This document shows positions 23,597 through 34,612 of a stretch of DNA of 64,000 nt, one piece after another. A program made the position numbers and the translations under genes. Under the pieces are notes generated by a model that saw only the letters and a list, made by a program, of their open reading frames with translations, ran no database searches and was not told the DNA's origin. The stretch spans positions 32,549,001-32,613,000 of the forward strand of contig CM044877.1 in the NCBI GenBank assembly GCA_024500155.1, in the 5' to 3' direction. Numbering within the stretch: the first letter of the stretch is position 1; every line of letters begins with the position of its first letter. This DNA comes from Chenopodium formosanum (Eukaryota > Streptophyta > Magnoliopsida > Caryophyllales > Amaranthaceae).

Positions 23597-24882
23597 CTAG
23601 TCCTGATCATCCTCATCCATCGAGCCAAAACCCGCACCTCCACTGCCACTTGCACCACCTGCACCAGAAGAGCTACCACCAAAATAATCAACGTGAAAAC
23701 TCCCCCCCGCCGGTCCCCTGAAAGGAATGTCCTGGCCGTATGCGAAGAAAGAAGAATAGTCAGTGTAAATACCACGGGCAGTGGGATCCCTATCGTATCC
23801 TTGGGGTGGAGGCTGAAACCAGTCAGGGTGAATAGCGTTGTCGGGAATGTTTCCCCGACGAGCATAATCATCGTACATAGGGTAGAGAGCTCTACCCTGG
23901 TTCATCTCTAGGTACCCTAACCTATGGCAATGGAGCCTACCATCCTCCTAAGGTCAGTATGGGAATGCTCGATACGTCCTAAGGCCTGACCTATACTCTG
24001 AAGATCCCAAACTGGGTCAGAGTCAACATGAGGGACGGAGTGGGACATACAAGGTGGAGAGAAAGCCACCTCGGGCTGAGGATGGGGTGGTGGAACTGGT
24101 GGTGGTGGTGGTGCCTGCCCCCTAGCGTTGGCAACTAAAACATCATAAGTGTAAGAAGGTTGCCCTAGGGGAAAGGCGGTCAAGTCAGGACTGGGTAGGG
24201 GAAAAATGGGCAAAGGATGCTCGCTCCCAGTCCGAATACACCAAAAGGGTGTCTGTTCGCTATCCGGTCGAACCCACCCCACATCCTCAAAATACCTAGC
24301 AGTCATATAGGTATCTGGTCCACAGTTGGTCAGCTGGTGGGGTCCGTCTACTACAAAACCGGCCTTTTTCACTGCTATTCGAGTGATAAGGCCACCTAAA
24401 AGGATAGGGGTCTTGGATGTGGTGCTGGCCGTGGCATGCCTACTTAAATGGTGAACTATAAACCTACCTATGTTCAATTTCCCGTACCCGTACACATAGT
24501 GTCCTATGACAGCTAGTTCGTTAGATTGAGCATTATGGGGCTCGGCCCTACCTAAAAAACAAAAACCCGCAAATCTTTGCCAGATTTTTGGGACAAGATG
24601 GTGAATAGGTTTGGTACTAGCATGTTGGGGGTCAGGGGTAGGCAAACCAGTCAAAGCATAATATATGTCACCCATTTTATAGTCCGCATGCCATTGGTGA
24701 GATAATTCAGAATTTAATTCAAAAATTTTACAAAATTCTACAAAAGTTAAACTAATATTTCTATTGTTTAACCTGAAAAATAAATTTGGCCCATTTCTAC
24801 TACTAACAACATGGAAAGTGGACAGGAATTCACAAGTGAGTTCTCGGTAAGTAGGATAGTGCATATCAACAAATTTTCTCAT
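23597..24882 (-). pseudogene. Athila ORF1/env-position protein, truncated and frameshifted
   Basis: An open frame of 321 codons (24882-23917) begins RKFVDMHYPTYRELTCEFLS, the conserved start of the Arabidopsis retrotransposon ORF-1 (Athila, Pfam PF03078) family. It continues through WQRFAGFCFLGRAEPHNAQ and a proline-rich tail. The usual N-terminal part is absent because the frame begins at the LTR junction near 24883. Near 23950 the frame shifts, and the C-terminal part (LGYLEMNQGRALYPMYDDYA..., to 23597) continues in another frame, ending Gly/Ser-rich and acidic. In Athila elements this ORF lies downstream of pol. Its function is unknown. Confidence 0.8.
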
Positions 24883-24883
24883 G

Positions 24884-26267
24884 CCCTAATAAAAAATAAT
24901 TCCTAAGTCCTCTAACTAAAGCATAGGGAAGTAGGGTCGATCTCCACAGGGAAACAAGTCTTTCTATTCCTAATTACCTAAAATAATCTAGATTATGAAG
25001 TAACCAATATTTATATTTAAATATGAAACTAGACTACTAAGATTTAGAAAAGGGAGAAGACAATATATAAAAGGATCTAGGGCATAGGTTCACCAATAAA
25101 TAATATTCCAGGATAAAATATAATAATCATTCATCAATGCATACATCAATCAGATTATAAAGGGCTTTTGCTACGTATTATAATCATACAATTAATTTAC
25201 CGGTATTAAATCTCATCTTTCGAATCTCGACTTAACCATTTATAAATTAACCTGCCTATTGAAACTAGACCTAAACATTAATTCTCATCTGTCGAATCTC
25301 GAATTAATATTGCCAAACTCATGCATAAAAGATCAGGCCTAATCTAGTCACAGAGCATTAATTCAATCAATAAGAAATTAATCTAGCATTGATAATCAAC
25401 ACAATAAATTACCCCTTCATATTATTTATGGATCTCCATAAACCCTAGAAATAAAACTACTCACACATAGTAGAAATTAAACCAACCAAAGCAATAAAGC
25501 AAGACATGATAAAAAGAATAAAATAAATAACTGAGATCAAGAGAAGAGAAATCGTTACCAAAATAAATCTGGAATTAAGAGTAGAATTAAAGAACAAAGG
25601 TTTTTGAGAAAAGAAATCTAAGAGAATAATTAAGAGAGTAAAGAAAGAGTAAAAAGGAGAAGAAGAGATACTAAAATCGTATTATGGAGGAGTATTTATA
25701 CTCCGTACAAAATCCTAAACTAAAACAAATTAAAACGACGCTAATCGTCAACTAATAAATACACGCGCCCGATCGGGCGCGCCTTTTTTGCTCATAATAA
25801 TAATCTCGCGCCCGGCTGGGCGCGTCACCGGGCGCCAGCCTAAGCTTCTCCCGCCCGGCCGGGCGCGCCTCCGGGCGCCAGCCTCTTTGGCCGGGCGGCT
25901 CATTTGGGCCACTATTTGGACTACGATTGGACTCCAATTCTTCGGGCCAATCTGGGTTTCCTCTTCCGGTCTTGAATACTCGGTCCAAATGCCCCGGTAT
26001 CACCTATACCGAGCCCTTAATCACCGGTTCGATGGCTCTAACCGGCCCTGGACTACAAAAATCTGGTCGTGCTTCTCCAATGTTCTTGATTGCTCCAAAA
26101 TTTCTCAGGAAAATACTCCTAAAGCATAAATCCCTGCAAAAGTCAACCAAATCTACGAAAACACTAGAAAACACCAGTTAGTAATAAAAGTGGCTCTTAA
26201 GAGCCAAAAACACTACTAATTCTGACCAAGGGACGGGGGTAAAATACTGTATAAAATAGACATATCA
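24884..26267 (-). repeat. 5' LTR of the Athila-like element, missing its inner end
   Basis: It is nearly identical to 20583-21951 apart from a 32-bp difference and substitutions. It carries the same TATA-in-palindrome and the 18-bp palindrome CGCGCCCGATCGGGCGCG (25764-25781). The first 18 or so bases of the LTR and the primer site are missing where it meets the ORF at about 24883. Confidence 0.85.
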
Positions 26268-27968
26268 ATAGGCCTCTACTTTATTCTGATCGTATTCATG
26301 TGCGCTTTTTGACTAACATGCAATCAATAGGATTACCCTAAACCTGTTTATCTATGTTGGTTGAATTTAATGCACAAATAAGTCTATTATTGGCTATCAC
26401 TTGAATTATAATCATAATTAACCCTAAACAAGATTATTAATTATCTTATTAAGCATGACTACAAATACCAATTCCCTTTAAACATGCATAAAAGGCGTGA
26501 TCAAGCAATAAAAATAAATATCAAGCAACAAAATAATAAAATTATAATCGTAACAAACATAATTAAAGTAATCATGTTCACAATAATTATAACAATTATA
26601 ATCATAAATCATAAAGAATAATCATAATAATAATCATCATAATAACAATCATAATAAACAATAATAATAATCATGTTAAAGCATAGCAAGAACCTAGGCA
26701 TGATACTAACAAGATTAATAACAAACCCTAGCATGTCATAAAACAATAAAAATCAAATCTTTAACCCTTACATGATACTAACAATCATAAATATTAGGAA
26801 GAACATAAGAAGCATCATACTTTTAATCATATTTGATATTAAAATTACCCTAGGCATGATACTAGGAATCAAAATATCAATCTAAACATGATTTCTACAT
26901 AATAACATCAACAAAAACCATTAAAGCACTTACTTTGATGCCTCGTACCTCTTTCTAATAACAAAATACACTCGTTAGTAACTTCAAGGAAAATGTAAAA
27001 TCTAAACAATTAAATTAAATAATGGAAAAAGAGATTTGGGGCCAAACCCTCATAAATTAAACCTTTCACGTCTAGAGCAAAGACAACTTCGAATATGGCT
27101 AGGTGTTTATAGATCTAATGAATGCGGTATTTTGTATGTAAAAAGCTAGTTTAGAAAAAGAGAGAGAGAGAATTGATAAATGATTGTAGAATGAGAACGA
27201 AAACTAGTTGTAGGTGAATATTGATGAAAATTGGTTATCGAAAACGGAGTTTTTAATACGTTATTTATAGAGAAAATCAGCCAAAAAGATAAAATATTAA
27301 AATAGAGTTTGGCGCACGAAAAACTGAACCGGCGCCAACACTGGCCAGGCGCCAATGCTAACGCCAGTCGCTACAGCTGGCGTTTGGCGATGATTTCAGA
27401 AATTCACGCGTTTTCTTAAAATCAGATAAAAATTTCCGTACAAGAGGATAAAATCGCATTTCCCTCAAAAATGCTCTTTGATTTTAATTAAAACTCTGAA
27501 AAGTCAACAAAAGTCAATTTATCAATCCTAATTGAATTAGGAATGAAAAGAACCTTCTAGAAGAATCTAGAAGACTAAAACCATTCCTAATTGCATTAGG
27601 AATGATAAATCTATATTAGGCTCTCCCCTAGATCATTGGGCCGCATATAAGGCTCAAACCGGGCCCAGTTTAGTAAATTGGCTATAACTTCCTCAATATT
27701 CATCGGAATTGGGCTTATAATATATCGTTGGAAATCTCTTGTCAAGCCTCATCCAACTACACTACTATTGGATCTATATCATGGACCAACCAAACTGGAT
27801 TGGATGTTCTCTTAAAAATAAGTTTTCAAAAACAGAGAGAAGAGAAAAGAAATTAAAACTATCCGCAACACTAGACGTTCCACACTTTCACTTCATTCGA
27901 TTATGATTCGAATTGAAAGGTACTCATCACTAGGTTTGGTTTTGGGAAGACACAAATGGGTTTCTACA

Positions 27969-27986
27969 GAAGCCCCCACTTTGACT
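27969..27986 (-). other. Polypurine tract of element D
   Basis: On the minus strand AGTCAAAGTGGGGGCTTC lies directly against the 3' LTR start. The same tract adjoins the LTRs at 39917-39934 and, in sense, at 60811-60829. It would prime plus-strand DNA synthesis. Confidence 0.85.
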
Positions 27987-28282
27987 GAGTTTGGAGAAAC
28001 GCAAGTTTCGAAAACAAAAGTCAAAGTATCGTTAGGGACGGAGAATGATTCAGAACGTTCTGCGATCCTAAATCACTCTTGTAACGCCAATACCTGCAAA
28101 CTAGCGTTAGTTAAACAGATAAAAGAGTTAAGAAACGCGTATCTTGCACCGTCGAGCACACGTAACTGCTTTGATGACCTCCTGCAAGCTAGAGAATGCC
28201 ATCCCGCTTGAAAACTGCTACGCTTGTAACTGCTTCCAATATAGAATACTGCTTCACTTGAAACGATCCTCTCCCGCTATGT

Positions 28283-28684
28283 TAATATTCCACGTCCAAG
28301 GGAATATCATCGAAGATTATTTCGCTTGAAACAATATTCTTCCGCATTGATAATATTCCACGTCCAAGGGAATACTATCAAAGATAACTTCTCTTGAAAT
28401 CACCTTTAGTTGCTTTTTGACAACTTTCCACAATCTATGGAACGCCATCTTGCTGTTTCGATGTTCACTCGTCTCTGAACAACGAGCTTCCTTTTTTTTT
28501 GTTATGTCCACGCGTCTCTGAACAAAGAGCTTGATAATAGGATGCCCACACGTGTCTTAGCAAAAGAGCTTGTAGGAAATGTTCACGCGTCTCTGAACAA
28601 AAGAACTAGAATAATATGCCCACGCGTCTCTGGAGCAAAGAGCTTTGATGGAAATGTTCACGCGTCTCAGAACAAAAGAGCTTC
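28283..28684 (-). repeat. 3' UTR tandem arrays of hairpin units in element D
   Basis: Two copies of an AATATTCCACGTCCAAGGGA unit (about 28283 and 28352) precede six copies of a TGTTCACGCGTCTCTGAACA unit starting at about 28462, 28505, 28543, 28580, 28617 and 28655 (spacing 37-43 bp). Each unit contains an inverted repeat (GTTCA...TGAAC; ATATTCC...GGAATAT). Tat-lineage 3' UTRs are known to be hypervariable and to seed satellites. Confidence 0.8.
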
Positions 28685-28977
28685 GATGACTGAATGTTTG
28701 TTGCGGTAATATTTCGAAGAAAAATTTCCGTAGACCAACGCTTGCCGATCTCTAAAGCTCGTTTGAACTTTGCTTCCGCTAAAACCAGTATGTCGGTGTC
28801 TCCGTGATTAGGCGCTTTAAGCTAAGTGAGACGATCTTTCGTCAGATCAATCACTTATACTGTAATCAAACCGACTACTTAGTCATGTCAAATTGCTTAT
28901 AGGGGCTAACTGGCGTACCAAGGAACCTGAAATTGCTGTTTTGAGAGGCTTCGAACTCTATCACTGCTGAAATATCT

Positions 28978-29070
28978 CTGGCGCCAGGAATTGACTCTTT
29001 CGCCAGACACTAGGGTCTAGCTCCAGGCGCTAAAAACTGTTGCCAGACGCTAGACGTTTTCGTTTGGCGC
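28978..29070 (-). repeat. GGCGC-type motif cluster in D 3' UTR
   Basis: Several GGCGCCA/GGCGCTA/CGCCAGAC variants fall in about 90 bp, including TTTGGCGC near 29062. They match in type the cluster in D's LTRs. No antisense gene follows it in D. Confidence 0.65.
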
Positions 29071-30647
29071 TGGGGTAGGGTCTTCCCTATTCTGCTGCAC
29101 CTGTATTTATTTTTTACTATAGAACTTTGCTAATCTCTTTAATTATCTTAGGGTTGACCTAAGGCTTAATGTCGCGTGACTCATTGACTTGACACGACTC
29201 AAGGTATAAACTTGACCCACTGTGATTGACTCGAGGTTGACTCGACTCGAAGCGAAATGACACATGTGTTAGACTCAAATCAAAGTGATATGACACGACA
29301 TGAATCAATGTGTACATGACTCGTGTGTGCATTGTAATGTGATTGTGCGACTCGAAAATGCAAAAAAGCAAAAATTTTCCGTCATTTTTGTGGAGGGTAC
29401 CGACTTTCTCTCGAAAAAGAAAGACGTGAAAAAAGGATCGAAGTTTTTGAAGGTGTATGTTGAATGAGATTAGTCAAATGTTGTTTGATACTATCTTTCA
29501 AGGTTCAAGGATTAACCCATCCTAGGCTATCCCAACTGTTGACTCCATGATGAAAGTATTCGGGTAACTTAGGCACGGAGGCTAAGTATTTCATACTTCG
29601 TGATGCAATGATGATTATGAATAATGTTGATATGACAAGGCATGCTTTAGCATTGTGTTAAGATTTCATGACAAAGGGTTCCTAAAGGAAGAATATTTGG
29701 TCAAGTATGTGTGCGGTGTGTGATAGTGGTTCTAAAGTTAGGCCGCAAGAGCTAAGTGTGTGGAAAGATATTATTTTTAGAAGAGTCAAATGGTGGTGAC
29801 TCTTAGGCTATGTAAGCTAATGATGTAGGGATCAAGCACCCAAGTCTAGCTCTAAATGAATAGGGGTGAGCATAGGGGATCCCTTGATATGATCATGGTG
29901 TAAGTGTGTGAATGTGAATACATTTTTATTACGACCGCACCTCGATGTGAGGTTGCCTACGTATTCGTTAGGAATCAGGCCGAACGTAGCTCTAGCCAAA
30001 CCTCACACAAGTGTGTGTATACCTCAAAAAGTTCTTTTTAAGGGTTGTAATGTGGTTAGGCTAAAGGCTATAGAAGAAAGGGATAAAGGCTCAAGACCCT
30101 AGATAAGCCCCCAAGGTGTGCAACCTTGCTTTTGAATCTTTGTATTTTTGTGCTTGAGTTTCTACTCTCTTTTTTTTGCTTTATTGTTATTTTTTTGTTT
30201 TGCTTTAGCATTTATTTTATTTTAATAAGTGTGGGCAATCCCGATCATGTGGTCTATCACTCAATTGGCATTCATGTTTCTCTGGCACGGTACCGAGTAC
30301 TCGATAAGAGACACAATCTGAGACGTGTTCTTATCGAAGATATTTTCATATCAAAGACATCGGAACACTTGCCCTTTTGTACACTTTTATTATATATTTT
30401 TTGTGCTTATTTTTTTTGCTTATTTTAATCTTTTGAATTTACTCAAGCCTTTTTTAGAATTGCATAAGTTCGCACCATCCCATCCCAAGGTTAGGTAGAT
30501 GTAGGTTGAAAAAGAGAGGTCCATCGTTAGACGAGGCTCAAAGTGGTTTATGAAGAAAGGATTGTAAATTTGAAAGGTGAAAGGAGATATGATGTGGTTA
30601 CAAGGGGTGCCTCAAATCATTGGTATACCTTGTGCTTAGTTCGACAT

Positions 30648-30691
<44 letters not shown>

Positions 30692-30905
30692 GCAATGTAA
30701 TGAAATGATCATATGCAAGAGAATAAATGCTCCTTTTATTAAAAGAAAATATATAATAATCCTACAAAATAAATCTAAGGAGAATAAAAAGGTGCCTATG
30801 CTAGACTTATTGGGGAAAGGGTAAATAAAAAAGAAATAGAAAAACAGAGGTCACGAAATCTTGTCGTTGAAGCTCGCCTCTTGTCTTGTGTTGTTTCCTT
30901 TATCG
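29071..30905 (-). other. Non-coding internal region of D replacing pol
   Basis: The reverse complement of about 29930-29990 (GAGCTACGTTCGGCCTGATT, then ATACGTAGGCAACC) matches the sequence just after the integrase stop in F (53320-53360). Between it and gag there are only about 900 bp, with a 39-base T run (30650-30688) and no pol motif. So pol has been lost. Confidence 0.65.
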
Positions 30906-32921
30906 TCACTCGCTCTTCTTGTTAACTGGAAGCATGGGAAGCTTGTTATTATTAATCAAATGTTGGATAGTCTCCTTTAGCTTCCAACAGCTCTCAGTAG
31001 CATGACCCCTACCTTGATGGTACTTGCAGTGTTCGTTTGGATTCCAACTAGGTACTCTCTTCCCAGGCGGGGGATCTTGAAGAGGTCCAATAAGAGTAAT
31101 GATTCCCTTGGCATGGAGTCGATCGAAAGCATCATCGTAGCTGATTCCAATAGGGGTAAAATCCCTTTTTTGTTGCTTTCTAAATCCTAAGATCTCATTA
31201 AGATCAAAAGTACCAACACTGTTGCTAGGGTAGGTGTTTTCGGAAGGAGAAGGATAGTCGTTCTTCTTCCCTTTACAACTACTGTTACTATCATTACTAA
31301 TATTGGCCTTCTTGTCGCGCGGAGGAACATGAAGGAGATTTGAATCAATGAAGTCTTGAACACGATCCTTGAGGGTGAGACACTTTTTGGTAGTGTGACC
31401 GCGACCTTTATGGTATCGACAATAGGAATTTGGATCCCAATTGGGAAAACGTTTTTCAGATAGAGGGTCTTGACTGGGGCCAATGGAGTGAATATGACCT
31501 TGATCATGAAGACAGTCAAAAGCTTCATTGTAAGTTGTTCCTATTGGTGTGTATTCTTCAATGGTCCGTTTTGCCCGTGGCTTAGGAGCATTGAGTTCTT
31601 CATTTAACTTTTGGTGAGAATTTTGCTCGATGACCATCACCCGATTTTCTAATCCTTTTACCACATTCAAGAGCATGGCAACGACATCTTGTAATTTTTG
31701 AACGTCCTCTTTTAGACTTGACGAGTCCTCCCTAGTATTATCTAAGAAAAGACTTTCATCCTCCCCAATCATGGCCACTTCATCGAGAGAGGTCATATAA
31801 GCTGTCTCGATCATGGGCTCTCCTACAGGTGTGATAAGAAGTGATGGATCGAAGGATGCTTGGTCATCTTCGATGAATAGAATCTCGGAAGTTTCATTGT
31901 TATCGATCAGATTTTGAATAGCTACTTTGAGTTTCCAACATTCCTCAGTGTCGTGACCCTTTCCTTGGTGATATTTGCAGTGCTTATTAGGGTCCCACTT
32001 AGGTGGCCTAGCTTTTGGAACTGGATCTTTGATGGGCCCTATGGGCATGACTAGTCCTTTGTGGTGTAACTTCTCGAAAGCTGTTTCATAACTCATACCA
32101 AGTGGAGTGAACACCCTTTTTGATCTTTGGATTCGTGGTTTAGAGGCGTTCGTGGCATGTACCTCATTAATGGGAGAGGAAGAAGAAGGACTATCGTTCT
32201 TCTTTCCTCTCGCACTATTATCTTTCAGAAGGTCATCTTCAATGTCAATGCCTATATTATAGACAGCCTTGAAAGTATTCAAGTTGTGTTAGTACTTTAA
32301 GTGCTTTTAATACTTCCCTTGGAGATTCTTAATAAACATCCTCACAGATTCCTTTTCGGCAGAAGCCTTGACCATATTAGCGGAAGTTTCCCTCCATTTA
32401 TTGAAGAAAGACGTGAACCCTTCGTTTTCTTTTTGTTTTAACATCTCGAGTTGTCTACAGTCTGTTTCAACTTGGATGTTGCACTTATATCTATCTATGA
32501 AAGCGTTTACTATCGATTCCCAGGTAGAGGTTTTCTCTTTCTCGAGAGAAAAGAACCATTGTTGACAAACGGTTTCGAAAGATAGTGGGAACAGAGAGGG
32601 AAAAACCTTCTTATCGATACCCTTAACGCTCATTATAGTTTCAAAAGCTCTTAGATGGAAGTAAGGGTTATCTGTCGCCTTGAATTTAGGGATGTCAGTG
32701 GCGTTGAACTTATGTGGAAGAAGTTCCTTGTCCAGCGAGACCCCTTGTGAACTCATGCCCTGAAATTTATAGTCACTAGACAGCTTTCTCAAACTTTCTT
32801 GCATAAGGTTCATTTGTTGTTGCTTCACGGGATCATCGACCTTAAGTGTGAGGAGCTTCAGTGTTTCAGTCATGGTAACCAGTTGGTTCCTAAGCTCATT
32901 GACTTCTTCTTGAGTTGCCAT
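30906..32921 (-). pseudogene. Gag of element D with three zinc-finger modules
   Basis: Capsid precursor of a Tat-lineage element. Residues from MATQEEVNELRNQL cover a retrotrans_gag domain with CQQWFFSLE and ENEGFTSFFNKWRE. The frame is broken by two in-frame TAA codons (32309-32307 and 32291-32289), then runs open to 30906. The second part contains three copies of a module: a FTPLGMSYETAF-like segment, a DPP/WDPN segment, then a C-x2-H-x4-H-x4-C finger. The fingers lie at 31979-31938, 31421-31380 and 31028-30987. Element F has a single module. The finger presumably binds packaging RNA (family knowledge). Upstream of it are the leader and primer site. Confidence 0.88.
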
Positions 32922-34588
32922 TATCTTTTTAGCCTTCCTCTTTTGACGAATTGGTTTATCAAAAAGCGAAACTTAAATAAAGAGATTATCCTCGATTAAT
33001 CGCCCTTCTCTCCTCGACCAAGTACTGTGGAAAAGGAATTTGGGGATATTCATTATTAATTATTTGACTCAAACTTTATTCAACATGCAAGGGGTGGAAG
33101 AAGTGAAGAAAGATTGGAATAGAACATGAAGAAAAATGATGTAGATGGAGGAATATGAAGAATTAGGAATAGAATGTACCCCCAACTTAAATGACGGAAA
33201 AAACCGACTCATGCATGAACCTAAAACATTGTCATGGTGACATGTGTACTCAAAGTGTGTGCTAAGACTAGTGAGTATAGGTGATATGTTAAGACTCGTG
33301 TCATGACCATGTGGCTAGACTATGTGACTAGACTCAATTAATAACTTAACCAAGTGTTATTGACAGCGAAATTTAACCGAATTAATTAGCAAACCGGTTA
33401 ATTAGACACTAGGTGATGACTCGATCAATAAGCCGAACTGTCGGCAAAACGACAGGACTGGCGTCGCACTGTGTAGTGTAGCGCCAGACAACAGAGCTGT
33501 CGTCAGGCGCCACACTCCACAGAATGGCGCTATAGTCCAGACTTTGGCGCCAATGCTGGAGCTTCAATCTGGGACTGTTTTCGGTGTTATTAATCAACAT
33601 GGGTATGCCTAAAGTCGTACTAGGTCAATTCTGATTAAAATATTAAACTTTATTGATTCAAATTAATTAATTAATTAAGCAAAGTTCTTTAAGTCATTAT
33701 TTTATTTAATCTCAACACAAGTCAAACAAACGGTTAAGAAAACATAGAATATATGCACAACAAATAATGCACAATTAGTCAAGTAGGCACAATATGATGC
33801 AATGAGTTTGCAACCTAACCATGGCTCTAGTTCTCTAAAGTTCGGGATATGGTTTAGTCAATAAAGGGTCCATGGTTAATTTTCCGGATGCACCGCGCAG
33901 AAGCCTAACCGTGAAGGGTTGGCGCGAGTGGATAGGACACCGCGAGCTTTAGAAAAAACTCGCTTCCATGGTTTGGTGAATTCAACAATCTCGGATGTAC
34001 CCTTTGTTGCTCAGAGCGTTCAATCAGGTAGATGGAGCATGAATTCCCAGAGGGTTATGTCCATATGTAGAACACATATGGGTTTCAGAAAAGTGAGAAA
34101 AAATCCAATTAGGAAGTAGGATTGAGCAAACAATACGAAAAACTGGTCGAAATTAGAACGCATATTTTTGGCTCGGTATTGGAAGAATTTGGCGCCAGCA
34201 AACAGAGACTGGCGCCAGGTTTTAGCTGTAGCACTTGGCGCCAATGTTGGCGTCTTGCGCTACGGTTAAAAATCTGGCGCCAAAGCTCTGGCTCCCGGCG
34301 CTAATTCCTACATGCCTCAGCAGCTTTCTGTGCTCGATAAAATTTTCCAGTTTCGCGCGGTGTTATTTAGGTCCTAGTTGTGAATGAAAGATATTTCTCA
34401 AATTTCTTACGCGTAAAATTCCTATGTTTTTAACTCATAACGGATGGTCTTTCCAATGAGATCTTTTTTATGCATATGACAATAATGTTAATCAAAATTA
34501 CGCACATGAAATACTTAGAATGTTTCGAGTCTCATCTACTCATTCTAAATCATTTCCGAAATAAATTTAGGAATTAAAATAGAAATCC
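32922..34588 (-). other. Leader of element D between primer site and gag
   Basis: Non-coding, homologous in part to the leaders at 36971-38032 and 45480-46862. It contains two motif clusters: mixed GCGACAG/TGGCGCC (33435-33570, with TTTGGCGCCAA at 33543) and TGGCGCCA (34185-34305). Confidence 0.7.
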
Positions 34589-34606
34589 TCCCCAGCGGAG
34601 TCGCCA
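34589..34606 (-). other. tRNA-Arg-type primer binding site of element D
   Basis: TGGCGACTCCGCTGGGGA on the minus strand, six bases inside the 5' LTR, complements the 3' end of plant tRNA-Arg as I recall that tRNA. A tRNA-Arg primer is characteristic of Ogre/Tat elements. Confidence 0.8.
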
Positions 34607-34612
34607 AAAAAC

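Larger units (their letters stand above)
20583..26267 (-). mobile_element. Athila-like internally deleted LTR retrotransposon
   Basis: It starts TGACATGG, ends CATATCA and is flanked by ATAGG on both sides (20578-20582, 26268-26272). Two similar LTRs (20583-21951 and about 24884-26267) enclose 2.9 kb of internal sequence. A purine-rich tract on the minus strand (GGCTTGGGGGAGTT) lies just inside the left LTR, so the element reads leftward. Inside is an Athila-type ORF but no gag, pol or primer site. The right LTR has lost about 18 terminal bases and joins directly to the ORF. Confidence 0.85.
20316..27968 (-). mobile_element. 3' LTR of element D, split by an Athila-like insertion
   Basis: LTR sequence runs 20316-20582 and resumes 26268-27968. 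The join at CCTAATAATAGG|CCTCTAC matches the uninterrupted 5' LTR copy at about 34869. The distal part holds the CATGATACTA repeats, a minus-strand TATA box (27261-27270) and the TGGCGCC-type cluster (27310-27390). The end TTTCTACA abuts the polypurine tract. Confidence 0.9.

Noticed and set aside
23395..23871. Minus-strand 158-codon ORF overlapping the Athila region
   Set aside because: It overlaps the better-supported C-terminal Athila frame (23597-23905) in another frame and is hydrophobic without motifs.
28462..28684. Regular repeats that could suggest a CRISPR array
   Set aside because: Spacers are themselves repeated, the context is a plant retrotransposon UTR, and no cas genes exist.
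30126..30428. 100-codon plus-strand ORF with hydrophobic N-terminus
   Set aside because: It lies in D's non-coding region. The hydrophobicity comes from T-rich sequence, with no signal or domain pattern.
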